DNA of 64,000 nt from Rufibacter roseus. Its GTDB lineage: Bacteria; Bacteroidota; Bacteroidia; Cytophagales; Hymenobacteraceae. The notes beneath the pieces are model-generated. The model did not search any database. It had not been told where the DNA came from and saw only the letters and a list, made by a program, of their open reading frames with translations. The stretch's first letter is position 1. Each line of letters opens with the position of its first letter. A program made the position numbers and the translations under genes. Location of the stretch: contig NZ_LRML01000007.1 in the NCBI RefSeq assembly GCF_001647285.1, positions 215,440-279,439 of the forward strand. Reading direction: 5' to 3'. Positions 8,181-17,115 of this stretch are shown here, one piece after another.

Positions 8181-8665
8181 CGCCAATCTGGAGATTGGCT
8201 GTCCGAGGGTGCGTAAAGCGCTGTCGCTAACTCTACACACAACAACAAAAGAAAGAAAAGGAGATGCGCGATAGCGCGAGTGACTCTACCTAGGAACTAC
8301 AGAAGCAAATAACCAACAGCAGCATTTCAACAGCGGCACAAGAAGCAGAATTGGAACTGTTTCCAGCCGTGGGGATGAGCGCCTCGCTTTGAACGGTGCC
8401 GCGACAGCGGCAAGACCGAAGGTCTAGTGAAAAGGGCAGTGCGAATCCACAGGGCGAGGCCTCGCGGCCGTGAGCGCACGGAGCCTTAGATACGGAGAAG
8501 GTGGTTTGGTAAGGCCTTGGATATGCAGAACCCACGCCAGCTCGGGAGCGGGAAAAAAGATAATGTACGGACAGGTCGCGACCTGTCCAACTGCGGTGGC
8601 AGAAGCATTATCGCCTGCTACAGAACGTCTTCGTTAGATCCTTCGGCAATGCTCAGGATGACTGT
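8181..8665. repeat. about 490-bp structured dispersed repeat, copy 1
   Basis: About 85-90% identical by eye to 45979-46480. Built from successive hairpins: CCAATCT-GG-AGATTGG at 8183, GTGCGTAAAG...CTCTACACAC, CGCG-ATAG-CGCG, GCCGC-GACA-GCGGC, AGACC-GAA-GGTCT, CGAGGCCTCG, and a perfect 20-bp palindrome at 8569-8588 centred on GTCGCGAC. Frame-breaking indels between the copies argue against coding. A worn heptamer remnant (AGCAGTG, AACCGTA) precedes it. It fills most of the gap 7997-8798. Confidence 0.85.
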
Positions 8666-8699
8666 AAAGGAGTGGAATCAGGAAAGCCAGTATCGGAAG

Positions 8700-8750
8700 G
8701 TGTAAACATTCCCCTTCGCCCCCTTCAAAGGGGGAATATCAGGAATGCGT
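8700..8750. repeat. CCCCCTTCAAAGGGGG-type repeat, copy 1
   Basis: Contains TGTAAACATT and a palindromic core CCCCCTTCAAAGGGGG. Related copies lie at 46493-46550 and 56329-56384. Confidence 0.75.
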
Positions 8751-8798
8751 GTTTTAGGAAAATCTATAGGGAGGGAAACATCCCTCTTTTTCAACACA

Positions 8799-9953
8799 CT
8801 ACACCTTCGCGGCAACAAGTCTTTTCTCCATCCGGAAGAATAAACGAGAAAACGGAATGAGCATGATACCGGCCAAGGCAAACGAAATAAACGACTGCTG
8901 CAACCCGAAGGCATGCGCCAGATATCCAATCATGGGTGGGCCAATGAGCATGCCAACAATGCCAAAAGTGGTTACTAAGGAAATAGCAATGCCGGGAGAA
9001 TATTTAGGCGATGCTCCGGCCAGCGTATACGTCATTGGTATGACCGAGGCCGTGCCGAAACCTACCAATGAAAAACCAATCAGGGCGGGCCAGAACGTTG
9101 GAAAAACAATGGCTAACGTAATGCCGGAAAAGATCAGCACCGAACTCATAATGTAGGTGGTTGGCATACCAATGCGATCCACAATTCTGTCAGAGATAAA
9201 CCGCGACAGAGCCATGAAGGTCATAAACACCAGATAGCCCAGTGAAAAAATCTCCTCACCCACTACCTGCTGGAAATAGATGCCGCTCCAGTCAAACATA
9301 CCCCCTTCGCAAACGGCAGCGAAAAACACCAGCAAGCCCAGGTATAAAATGTAAGGGTCCGGTTTGCTCAACTCCAGTTTGTTTCCAGTCTCAGATTTGT
9401 CTCGGCGGAGCAAGTGTTTGAAAGTAAATACGGTCGCTAAAAAGCAGAAACTAGCTACTATGAGTAAATGCGGGACAATGTCCACTCCAAAAGAGACCAG
9501 CAAGGTGGTAAAGCCTACTCCGGCAATGCCGCCAGAACTCCAGAGGCCGTGAAAAGAGCCGTTGATTTTTTTATCAGACAACTTCTGCAGCGTAATAGCC
9601 TGCGTGTTCATAGAGATGTTGAAGATCCGCATGCTCAGGGAGTACAGAAACAACACCAGCACCAGACTCATAGTGGTGGTGGCGAAAGCTATGGCTGCCA
9701 AACAGAAAGAGTTCAAGAGAAAACCTGCCGCCAATGGCTGGCGCGTCTCAAACTTGGAAACCAGCCAACCCGAGATAGGAAGCCCAATCAAGGAACTCAC
9801 CGGCATAGCCAGCAGCACCGAACCCAACTCGGCTTCGTTCAGGTCTAGAATAGATTTAATGGTAGGAATTCTGGAGGCCCAGCTGGAAAAACTAAAACCA
9901 GATAAAAAAAAGAATACGCTGAGAGCTACTCTCTGCTTTAAAATAGATTGCAT
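8799..9953 (-). CDS. MFS transporter
   Basis: 384 residues, about 12 membrane helices. The loop between helices 2 and 3 has the MFS-like G-x-L...K-x-x-R pattern (SGWLVSKFETRQ, about 57-68), and the second half repeats it (SRFISDRIVDRIG). Similar proteins are often called fucose/sugar-type or YbjJ-like permeases, but the substrate cannot be read from sequence. It ends with a basic tail. It is flanked by the long repeat on the 3' side and an erythromycin-esterase family gene upstream in the same direction; the roughly 95-bp gap makes a shared transcript unlikely. Confidence 0.85.
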   Translation of the reverse strand: MQSILKQRVALSVFFFLSGFSFSSWASRIPTIKSILDLNEAELGSVLLAMPVSSLIGLPISGWLVSKFETRQPLAAGFLLNSFCLAAIAFATTTMSLVLVLFLYSLSMRIFNISMNTQAITLQKLSDKKINGSFHGLWSSGGIAGVGFTTLLVSFGVDIVPHLLIVASFCFLATVFTFKHLLRRDKSETGNKLELSKPDPYILYLGLLVFFAAVCEGGMFDWSGIYFQQVVGEEIFSLGYLVFMTFMALSRFISDRIVDRIGMPTTYIMSSVLIFSGITLAIVFPTFWPALIGFSLVGFGTASVIPMTYTLAGASPKYSPGIAISLVTTFGIVGMLIGPPMIGYLAHAFGLQQSFISFALAGIMLIPFSRLFFRMEKRLVAAKV

Positions 9954-10047
9954 TCAGGTAAAATGAAGACACAAATATGAGGTATTTTACTACCTCCACC
10001 ACCATAAATGGTTTCAGGAATACAGAAACATGCGCCTATAGCTCTTA

Positions 10048-11454
10048 TTATTTTCCTGACGGATATAAATCTGGCGGCTCGTTGCGAACGGTGATGGTTT
10101 CAATTGGGTGCAGCGCGTGTGTCTGGTCTATGAAAAGAAAGGCGTCGTAGCGTTTAGGCAAGACCGATGGCACGTAATTGCCCAGGTGCTCTATCTGCGG
10201 ATTATATACAACGCCAATGGCACGGTGCCCTACCGGCCTATTCAGAGGTTTGTTGTTTTTCAAATCTTTGGAGAAGATAATTTTATCTGAGGGGCTGAGC
10301 TGGTGCAGTATCTGCTCCCAACTGCCCTGCTGGGCTGGCGGCACCTCCATAGTTTCGATGGGCGCTCCCCAGCCTCTGGCCGCAATAACAGTGCCTTGGT
10401 AAGATCCGAATCCGATGATAAATACGTTCTCCTGCCCATATTCCTGCCGTACCAACTGGCCTACGTTTACCTCGCCGCTGGAGGCCATATCAGTATAGCG
10501 GGCGTCACCTACGTGGGTGTTGTGCTCCCATACAATGGCTTTAGACTGCGGCCCGTGAAAGGCTAGCAGGCGCTGCAGGGTCTGGGTCATATGGCGGTCA
10601 CGTATGTTCCAGGACTCGGTGTTGCTTTCTACGGCGGCACGGTAGTAGCGCTCTCCGTTATACGCCACCAACGCATTTTGCTCAGCCACAAACTGAGCCT
10701 CAGACTTGGCGGCCCCTTCGGCTTTGCCCAGTTTCTGCACGTCCCGCCAAAGCCGGTTTGTTTCTGCCCGACAATTAGCTGAGGCGTTGGCCACGGCTCT
10801 GGCGTATTCCATGGCATCTGAACTGAAAGGCTGAAAGCACCGGTGCACCTCTCGGGCAGATTCCACCAGTTCTGGGTGCTCTTTTACATAAGGCATCAGT
10901 TCCGTCATTGACTCCCACAGGCAGTACACATCTAAACCGAAGAAGCCTATTTTATCCTCTTTAGGTTTTTCTTGGTTGTAGCGGTTCATCCAGGTGACCA
11001 GGCTGGCAACTTCGTAGTTGCCCCACATCCAGGTGGGCCAGCGGTTGTACTGCTCCAGTAGCTGAACCGTAGTGGCACTGTCGCGCTGTGGACCTTTGAT
11101 GTACTGGTTTACCCGGTAAGAATCGGCCCACTCCCCTTCCACGGCCACGAAATCAAAGCCTTTCTCCTGAATGAGCCGTTTGGTGATGGCGGCGCGCCAG
11201 GTGTAATATTCAGCCGTACCATGTGAGGCTTCACCCAACAACACAATTCTGGCATCTCCTATTTCCTGCAGGAGCACATCCAGGTCTTGTTCACTGCGGA
11301 GCGGATGATTTGGAATAGTAAGCGTTACCGTATTGCCTGTCTGCGCGCCACCAGTTACTTGTCCCTCCTGCTGCGGTGCCTGCTTACAACTGACAGCCAG
11401 CAGGCAAACCAGGGCAAGCAGCCAACTGGCGCGTTTCTTTCTCTCTTGCATGTT
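10048..11454 (-). CDS. erythromycin esterase family lipoprotein
   Basis: 468 residues from the ATG at 11454, chosen because it opens a lipoprotein signal (LLALVCLLAVSC). The mature protein has PF05139 landmarks: LLGEASHGTAEYY (family His and Glu), VAVEGEWADSY, the WGNYE region and EHNTHVGDAR. Ere enzymes open the macrolide lactone, but most Bacteroidota members of this family are uncharacterised and need not confer resistance. The lipid anchor suggests a periplasmic or surface location, unlike classical cytosolic EreA/B. Confidence 0.85.
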   Translation of the reverse strand, partial: NMQERKKRASWLLALVCLLAVSCKQAPQQEGQVTGGAQTGNTVTLTIPNHPLRSEQDLDVLLQEIGDARIVLLGEASHGTAEYYTWRAAITKRLIQEKGFDFVAVEGEWADSYRVNQYIKGPQRDSATTVQLLEQYNRWPTWMWGNYEVASLVTWMNRYNQEKPKEDKIGFFGLDVYCLWESMTELMPYVKEHPELVESAREVHRCFQPFSSDAMEYARAVANASANCRAETNRLWRDVQKLGKAEGAAKSEAQFVAEQNALVAYNGERYYRAAVESNTESWNIRDRHMTQTLQRLLAFHGPQSKAIVWEHNTHVGDARYTDMASSGEVNVGQLVRQEYGQENVFIIGFGSYQGTVIAARGWGAPIETMEVPPAQQGSWEQILHQLSPSDKIIFSKDLKNNKPLNRPVGHRAIGVVYNPQIEHLGNYVPSVLPKRYDAFLFIDQTHALHPIETITVRNEPPDLYPSGK

Positions 11455-11518
11455 CATACCAACTAATTGAATTGCTGATTGTTCATTGTTTAGGCACAAG
11501 TGGTGGTGTAATCGGTTA

Positions 11519-11555
11519 TGTTTTAGGTCTGATTTTTGAAAAACAGGCCTAAAAT
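11519..11555. repeat. palindromic intergenic repeat copy 2
   Basis: Arms TTTTAGGTCTG and CAGGCCTAAAA around an ATTTTTGAAAAA centre; 5' of the esterase gene. Confidence 0.75.
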
Positions 11556-11817
11556 GGATACAACCACTGCTTACGCCTTGACAAGCCAGCACCACCTAAT
11601 AGCCTCTCTTGGGCAAAATTTTTATGCAGTGCCCCACCCGTCTCCGCTGGAAGTTTTTGTACTTATTCCACCATTTTGGTTCATCATTTGCAACTGTATT
11701 TGGGTACGCCCTTAATCTGTATTTGTTAAGGGACAGAACAGAATCTAGTAGTTATACCTAGTCTAACAGAATTGCCCGCAAACGTTGCGTTAGTGCATTC
11801 CCTTTAAGTAGAAACAG

Positions 11818-11857
11818 TGTTTTCAGCCTGTTTTCAGGAAATCAAGCCAAAAAGACA
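11818..11857. repeat. palindromic intergenic repeat copy 3
   Basis: Arms TGTTTTCAGCCTG and CAAGCCAAAAA; 15 nt beyond the 3' end of the dehalogenase gene. Confidence 0.7.
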
Positions 11858-11871
11858 AAGGGAGATTTAGC

Positions 11872-12552
11872 TTAGGAAATGAGTTGTTCGGCCAGGGCAG
11901 AAATAGTAGGTACCGATAATTCTGGTTCAGGCGCTAAGGGGTACAGTGTTTGCCCTGGGCGTGAAATAAAAGCGGCTCGGGTGCCGCCCCGTAAAGCGCC
12001 CGCAATGTCCCAGCCATGGGCGGCCACCATCATTATATCGGGCAAGGCTACGTTTAGCTTTTCGGAGGCAAATTGATAGGTGCTGCCATGGGGCTTAAAC
12101 TTCTGCACACTATCTACGCTTAAGGTTTCTTCAAAGAAATCTTTCAGGCCCACTGCCTCCAGGTGCGGAATACTTGATTTTGCTGGTGAGTTGGTGAGGG
12201 TAGCTAATCTGAACCCTGCCTCTTTTAATTTCTCCAGACCAGGCACTACATCAGGGTGTGGTTCTGATTTGTTCACCATCTCTACCAGTTCTTTTTGTTT
12301 TGCCTTTGGCAGATCAAGCCCCATTTTCTCAACGGTCATTTGCATGGCCGCTTGCCCTACTTCGCTGAAGTAGTGGTAAGTGTTTGTTGAATTTTCTACA
12401 AGTGAATATTCCAATAATTGGGCAAACCAAAACTTAAAGGCCAATGAATTATGCAGGGCTTCGTTTACAGCCTTCTGCATGTCTGAAAGATCAAGCAAAG
12501 TCTCGTTAACATCGAAAAGCAATACGGCAGGGCGTTTTTTAGTAGAGGTCAT
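11872..12552 (-). CDS. haloacid dehalogenase type II family protein
   Basis: 226 residues. HAD type II pattern: motif I LLFDVNETLLD (Asp at about 14), the helical cap with YHYFSEVGQ, motif II TLTNSP (about 118), Lys in VQKFKPHG (about 150) and the 'MVAAHGWDIAGA' segment (about 174) that carries the last acidic residue. Family enzymes hydrolyse (S)-2-haloacids through an Asp ester. In soil and aquatic Bacteroidota the true substrate may differ. Cytosolic. It is the last minus-strand gene before the palindrome at 11818. Confidence 0.87.
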   Translation of the reverse strand: MTSTKKRPAVLLFDVNETLLDLSDMQKAVNEALHNSLAFKFWFAQLLEYSLVENSTNTYHYFSEVGQAAMQMTVEKMGLDLPKAKQKELVEMVNKSEPHPDVVPGLEKLKEAGFRLATLTNSPAKSSIPHLEAVGLKDFFEETLSVDSVQKFKPHGSTYQFASEKLNVALPDIMMVAAHGWDIAGALRGGTRAAFISRPGQTLYPLAPEPELSVPTISALAEQLIS

Positions 12553-12649
12553 AAAAAATAAATATGGGTAAATTATTTCTTACGACGTCTATCAGAATTA
12601 GTCGCCATTGCCGCTCATAGTATGACCCCACAAGCCTGGCAGATATGAT

Positions 12650-13483
12650 TTACTGACCGTAATGCTCTTTCAGCACCTTCACAAACTCTTTTTGGTTGTG
12701 AGACCACGGTATATGTCCGCTCTTAGGAATTGTATGCACTTTGGCATTTGGATAACGCTCTAACACATATTTCTTACTGTCGCCAATGATATCTTGGGCG
12801 CCATAGGCAATGGTAATTTTTACTTGCGCCTGTTGGAACTGCTGCAACGGAGGGTAAGCTAAAATACTTTTTTGGGTGAGGTTAATGGCCTCAGCTCTGA
12901 TACAGTCTACCCCAAAATCTTCAGGGTGAGACTCTTTGAAGTCGCGGCTGAAGTTCTCCAAGGCTTGCCAGAAGAAACTTTTGTACCCCGAGTCGCTTCC
13001 CAACAGGCCCATGCCGGCATGCATGTTCATACTCAGCCATTCCAAAGTGCTGCACTTGTCTTTGTTGTAGCGTGCTATTTCCAGCATGGTGTCTTTCCAT
13101 TGGCTACCGGTACCAGAGGCGGGGCTGCATAGAAATAAGCTCAGGAGCCTTTCGGGGTGCTGGTGGGCGTATATCTGCGCGTACAGGCCACCCCAGGAGT
13201 GTCCGAACAAATGGAACTTCTCTACCTTCACATAGTCTGCCACTCTATTGATGTCAGACACATAATCATCCATAGAGTAGCTTTGCGAAGGGTTTGGTGA
13301 CTTTTGCGTGCCCCGTTGGTGAAACAGAACTACCTGGAAGTTCCGGCTCAGGTAATTTGTTAGAAAGGTCAATCCGTTGGGCACACCAGGACCACCGTGC
13401 AACAGTATCACCGTTTCCTTAGTGGCATTGGGGTAAATGGCGGTGTATAATTTTGTGTCGTGGTTTTCAATGTGCACCTTCAT
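12650..13483 (-). CDS. alpha/beta hydrolase (proline-iminopeptidase-like)
   Basis: 277 residues. HGGPG oxyanion segment (about 29-33), nucleophile elbow GHSWGG (about 94-99), candidate acid in GAQDIIGDS (about 230) and catalytic His in SGHIPW (about 257). HGGPG with GHSWGG is typical of the S33 / proline iminopeptidase-like group, but also of many small-ester hydrolases, so the substrate is open. No signal peptide. It is divergent from the antiporter gene at 13827. Confidence 0.87.
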   Translation of the reverse strand: MKVHIENHDTKLYTAIYPNATKETVILLHGGPGVPNGLTFLTNYLSRNFQVVLFHQRGTQKSPNPSQSYSMDDYVSDINRVADYVKVEKFHLFGHSWGGLYAQIYAHQHPERLLSLFLCSPASGTGSQWKDTMLEIARYNKDKCSTLEWLSMNMHAGMGLLGSDSGYKSFFWQALENFSRDFKESHPEDFGVDCIRAEAINLTQKSILAYPPLQQFQQAQVKITIAYGAQDIIGDSKKYVLERYPNAKVHTIPKSGHIPWSHNQKEFVKVLKEHYGQ

Positions 13484-13826
13484 GTGTTGTCTGTCTTAGG
13501 GCAGGATTAGGGAACCTTGTAATTGTCTCTGTTCGGTTATTCTTCCTTTCAGGTTTCAACTTTTCTAAAGAACTAATCAATTACTTTTCTTCAGCCCCAG
13601 CAGACCTTTTGAAAAACAGATTCAAAGGCCACACGCACATCAACTAACTACAGGTAAAAGTAGAATGTCAGGCTTAGGGCAAAAGGCGATTAAATACCTA
13701 AAAGCCTAGCGTATAAATACTATAAATTAGATGGAAGCCGCCAGTTTCGCAGTTTTGAGTTTGTATCGCTAACCCAGCAGCAGCAGTAGCCAGTATACAC
13801 CAGCAAACATTTAAACTGGTATTGGC
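13484..13826. other. divergent intergenic region
   Basis: No gene or clear terminator. A faint palindrome-family relic may lie near 13595-13630 (TTTTGAAAAACAG), too weak to count. It must hold promoters for both the hydrolase and the antiporter, but I see no convincing TAnnTTTG box. Confidence 0.4.
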
Positions 13827-15098
13827 ATGAAAGATTTTTCTATTGCATTAGCGTGTATCAGTGCTCTTACCTTGACCATGGGGTACGTGTACCGGAAAAT
13901 CAAGAAATCAGTGCTCAGCGAACCTATTATTGCCTTGGCGGCAGGCATTATATTAGGCCCTGAAGTACTGGACATGCTCAACTTGTTCAGCTGGGGCTCT
14001 GCTGAAAAAATTCTGGAGGTTGCTACGCAGATTACCATCGCCATGGCTCTTATGGCTACTGCTTTCAGAATACCAAAGTCTTATGCCAAACGGCACTGGC
14101 GGCTGCAATCTATTCTGCTTTTGCTGGGTATGATGGGAATGTGCGGTATCTCAACGCTGCTCATCCATTACATTCTTGGTTTTGATTGGCTTCTGAGTTT
14201 TCTCATAGGCGCCATCATCACCCCAACTGACCCTGTGGTGGCCTCTACGGTGGTGTCCGGTGAAACGGCAAAAAAATTGCTGCCGGAGCGCATCAGGCAT
14301 AGCATCTCCTTTGAATCAGGCGCGAACGACGGCTTGGCTCTTCCGCTGGTGTTCTTACCCATGCTATTAATTCAAAAGCCCGATCATCATGCCTGGCAGG
14401 AGTGGTTTCTGAAAGCCGTTTTATGGGAAACCATTGGTGGAGTGGTTATCGGTCTTGTGGTAGGGTATGTGGCTGGGAAATTGCTGTTGAAAGCCCGGGA
14501 CGCAGGCTGGATGTCTGAATCCTCCTTATTGTCCTTTTCCCTGGCACTGGGCTTCACCGTTTTAGGAGGCTTGGAGGCAATAGACAGCAACGGTATTCTT
14601 GGGGTGTTTGCTGCAGGCTTTGCCGCCAACATGGCCTTAGACGAAGACGAAGACATTGAGCAAGATGAAATTCAAGAATCTATGGGCCGCCTTTTCACTA
14701 TTCCTATTTTTCTGCTCTTTGGCTTGGTGCTGCCCTGGAAAGAATGGTTTGCTCTTGGCTGGAACGCCGTCTGGATTGTTATAGCCGTTCTATTGCTCCG
14801 CCGTTTGCCAGTGATTCTTGCTTTAGGTCCGTTTTTGAAAAAACTGCCTAAAAAAGCTGACTTGTTTATGGTGGGGTGGTTTGGCCCAATTGGAGTAGCG
14901 GCTATGTATTACGCAGTGCATAGTCTTTCCAAAACGCATGTAAATGAGATCTGGGTTATTAGTAGCCTTGTTATTTTTGGCTCTACCATAGTACATGGTT
15001 TCACAGGCTACCCATTCGCCAAATTCTACAGCCGCTGGGAAAACGAATACCGCCAAAGTCAGGAAAGTGCAACAGACAAAGACCACCAGACCACCTAA
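13827..15098 (+). CDS. cation:proton antiporter, CPA1 family
   Basis: 423 residues with about 12 membrane helices. The transport-site motifs of NhaP-like antiporters are clear: TPTDPVVASTVVSG (about 134-147) and FESGANDGLALPL (about 163-175). A late WFGPIGVAAMYYA motif (about 351) is also typical. It would exchange Na+ (or K+) for H+ across the inner membrane. An acidic loop DEDEDIEQDEIQES (about 272-285) and a short hydrophilic C-tail follow. The segment coding LGPFLKKLPKK (14822-14854) resembles the dispersed palindrome at DNA level. Confidence 0.9.
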   Translation: MKDFSIALACISALTLTMGYVYRKIKKSVLSEPIIALAAGIILGPEVLDMLNLFSWGSAEKILEVATQITIAMALMATAFRIPKSYAKRHWRLQSILLLLGMMGMCGISTLLIHYILGFDWLLSFLIGAIITPTDPVVASTVVSGETAKKLLPERIRHSISFESGANDGLALPLVFLPMLLIQKPDHHAWQEWFLKAVLWETIGGVVIGLVVGYVAGKLLLKARDAGWMSESSLLSFSLALGFTVLGGLEAIDSNGILGVFAAGFAANMALDEDEDIEQDEIQESMGRLFTIPIFLLFGLVLPWKEWFALGWNAVWIVIAVLLLRRLPVILALGPFLKKLPKKADLFMVGWFGPIGVAAMYYAVHSLSKTHVNEIWVISSLVIFGSTIVHGFTGYPFAKFYSRWENEYRQSQESATDKDHQTT

Positions 15099-15191
15099 AC
15101 AACAGCTTTCTCCTTTCATGTAGTACGAGGTCTTTACATATCGTTTTTCAGATATTTCCGTACAACTCGGCAGACTAAACTGTAGAAGACT

Positions 15192-15611
15192 ATGAAAATT
15201 ACCTCAAGAATTCTTTCTGTGGCGCTGGGTGCCTCACTTTTTGCGTTTCTGCCCGCCTGTGAGCAACGCTCTGAAACTGCAACCGAAACAGAAACGGAGG
15301 AACTGAACACTAGAAACCACGAAGTAGCGGAGGAAACTGAAAATGAGATGGGCGAAGCAGACCATGAAGTACACCAATTCTCTGAGTGGGTAAACGAAAA
15401 GACCGCTGCCGCTGAAACCGCCACCGAGGCAGAGTGGAGAGAAGTTAAAGCCGAATACAATCGCCGCACAGCTGACCTTGACGCCCGCAGCAATACCTGG
15501 GATGAGAAAACCAAGCGAGAATGGGAGCAGGTTAAAAATGGCTGGAACGAGACTGAGAATAAAGTGCAGGCCCGCCTGAGAAACTTGGGCGACAACGACA
15601 GAAAAAACTAA
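15192..15611 (+). CDS. hypothetical helical lipoprotein
   Basis: 139 residues with a lipoprotein signal (lipobox LPAC, Cys at about 23). The mature part is very hydrophilic, rich in Glu, Thr, Asn and Arg, and predicted to be almost all helix or coiled coil (ETETEELNTRNHEVAEETENE; WEQVKNGWNETENKVQARL). Such sequences resemble small stress- or envelope-associated proteins, but no family is recognised. Single gene with its own strong terminator at 15636. Confidence 0.7.
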   Translation: MKITSRILSVALGASLFAFLPACEQRSETATETETEELNTRNHEVAEETENEMGEADHEVHQFSEWVNEKTAAAETATEAEWREVKAEYNRRTADLDARSNTWDEKTKREWEQVKNGWNETENKVQARLRNLGDNDRKN

Positions 15612-15635
15612 TTGTTCCTGACGTAATAATCTGAT

Positions 15636-15678
15636 AAAAAGAGCCCTCTGTTGCTTTCACAACAGAGGGCTCTTTTTT
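15636..15678 (+). terminator. strong intrinsic terminator
   Basis: 18-bp stem from AAAAAGAGCCCTCTGTTG (15636-15653) pairing with 15660-15677, 6-nt loop, T run. It follows the lipoprotein gene and can serve the convergent GH43 gene too. Confidence 0.9.
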
Positions 15679-15710
15679 GGCTACATTTTAAAAAATAAGG
15701 CTAAAACAGA
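15673..15710. repeat. palindromic intergenic repeat copy 4
   Basis: Arms TTTTTTGGCTACATTTT and AAAATAAGGCTAAAAC; its left arm is fused with the terminator T run. Confidence 0.65.
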
Positions 15711-15825
15711 ATTTGCATCATGTGCTTAGAATTCAGGCACAAAATCAAATGTACCTGTGTGTGTCTAAAGATACTTTTCTGGCTACGTTTTTACTCTTAA
15801 TCAAAGACCAAGACGTCTATTAAAT

Positions 15826-16839
15826 TTATTTAAGAGGGTTTCTGGCTACGCCGGTATTGGTAATCTTTACCGGCTTAATCATTCCATCTTCGTCAAAGTG
15901 CATTTCATCAATGCAAGTCACTCGGTGGTCGCGGTCGGTTTCGGTGAGGGGGCGGCGGTGATAGATAATGTACCACTGGTCTTTGCCCGGCACCTGCATG
16001 ACCGAGTGATGACCGGCTCCGGTGGCTATTTCAGGATCTTGCTGCAGAATCTTACCTACCCGCTCAAACGGTCCGAAAGGAGAATCGGCTACGGCATAGG
16101 CCACAGAATAGTCAGGACCAGTCCAGCCCCCTTCTGACCACATAAAGTAGTACTTCCCGTTCCGAATGAACATGATGGGTCCTTCCACATACCCTTTCGG
16201 GGTTATTTCTTTGAATGTGGTTCCATCTTCAAACGGAATAAAACCGGTAAAATCATCTTTCAGCTTAGCAATATTGCAGTGCCGCCAGCCGCCGTAGATC
16301 AGGTAATACTGGCCGTCTTTGTCTTTGAACACGTACTGGTCTATGGGTTGCGCGCCATTATGGAATTTGTCTACCAGCGGTTTGCCCAAATAATCTTTGT
16401 AAGGTCCCTGCGGCTGATCGGCCACAGCTACGCCAATACCGCCTTCCTCCTGGTCGCTCTGAATATCATTCGCCCCGAAAAACAAGAAGTACTGCTTTCC
16501 CTTTTGCACAATGGCCGGAGCCCACATGGCTTTCTTCGCCCACTTCACCCTTGCTGTATCTAAAATGCGCTCATGCTTTGTCCAGGTAACCAGATCTGGC
16601 GAGGAAAAGGCATCAAACCGTACCTGCTGCGGATAACGGGCCGAGAATGTGGGAAAAACCCAGTACTTCTTCCCAAAAATAGCCCCTTCCGGATCTGCGT
16701 ACCATCCCTGGAATATGGGGTTACCCGACATAGGTACCTTCTCCGCCTCTCTTTTTGAAATTTTACCAGCTTCCTTTGATGACTGACAAGACACAGCAGA
16801 AAACATAACTGCTATACCATAAGCAAACCACTTGTTCAT
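15826..16839 (-). CDS. glycoside hydrolase family 43 lipoprotein
   Basis: 337 residues. Lipoprotein signal with Cys at about 19 (FSAVSC). Five-bladed propeller enzyme signature: WYADPEG (catalytic base Asp at about 48), IDQYVFKDKDGQYYLIYGG (pKa-modulating Asp at about 165) and GYVEGPIMF (general acid Glu at about 217). GH43 enzymes cut arabinan or xylan side chains. With GH8 and a CE2-like esterase 4-7 kb away it suggests use of plant-type xylan, though the genes are not one operon. No SusC/D pair is adjacent. Confidence 0.88.
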   Translation of the reverse strand: MNKWFAYGIAVMFSAVSCQSSKEAGKISKREAEKVPMSGNPIFQGWYADPEGAIFGKKYWVFPTFSARYPQQVRFDAFSSPDLVTWTKHERILDTARVKWAKKAMWAPAIVQKGKQYFLFFGANDIQSDQEEGGIGVAVADQPQGPYKDYLGKPLVDKFHNGAQPIDQYVFKDKDGQYYLIYGGWRHCNIAKLKDDFTGFIPFEDGTTFKEITPKGYVEGPIMFIRNGKYYFMWSEGGWTGPDYSVAYAVADSPFGPFERVGKILQQDPEIATGAGHHSVMQVPGKDQWYIIYHRRPLTETDRDHRVTCIDEMHFDEDGMIKPVKITNTGVARNPLK

Positions 16840-16935
16840 GTGTTTCAGGTTTCAGTTTAGAAATGAAGGGTGTAAATACCGGAAATAAATATAAGAATAC
16901 AACTGTGGTTCTGCGTAAGGATCAGCACCTGCCAG

Positions 16936-16972
16936 CGTTTTGACGCTACTTTTCAGAAAACAGCCCTAAAAC
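16936..16972. repeat. palindromic intergenic repeat copy 5
   Basis: Arms CGTTTTGACGCTACTTTT and AAAACAGCCCTAAAACA, between GH43 and the L,D-transpeptidase. Confidence 0.65.
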
Positions 16973-17042
16973 AAAAATTTCTGGCACTGTCACAACTTCT
17001 CAACTGCGCCAGTGACAGTAGTTAATTTACAGAAACTCCAAT

Positions 17043-17096
17043 ATGAGAAGAGGAACTGCAGTTCAGTAAGATCTAAACTACAGCTCCTCTTCTCAT
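17043..17096. terminator. long hairpin at L,D-transpeptidase 3' end
   Basis: 21-bp stem (17043-17063 with 17076-17096, two mismatches), 12-nt loop. The T run follows on the plus strand although the nearest gene ending here is on the minus strand. It may act as a terminator or an RNA-protecting 3' hairpin. Confidence 0.6.
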
Positions 17097-17115
17097 TTTT
17101 TTCACATCTTCATCT

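Larger units (their letters stand above)
11455..11871. other. intergenic region with two palindromic repeats
   Basis: No gene seen. It holds palindromic repeat copies at 11519-11555 and 11818-11857, one near each flanking gene. The rest is AT-rich without clear motifs. Confidence 0.6.

Noticed and set aside
8290..8705. Short frames within the 490-bp repeat, similar in both copies (for example around RQLGSGKKDNV)
   Set aside because: Indels between the copies break the frames and the sequence is explained by hairpins; no start signals.
13595..13630. Possible further palindrome copy
   Set aside because: Only one arm and centre resemble the family.
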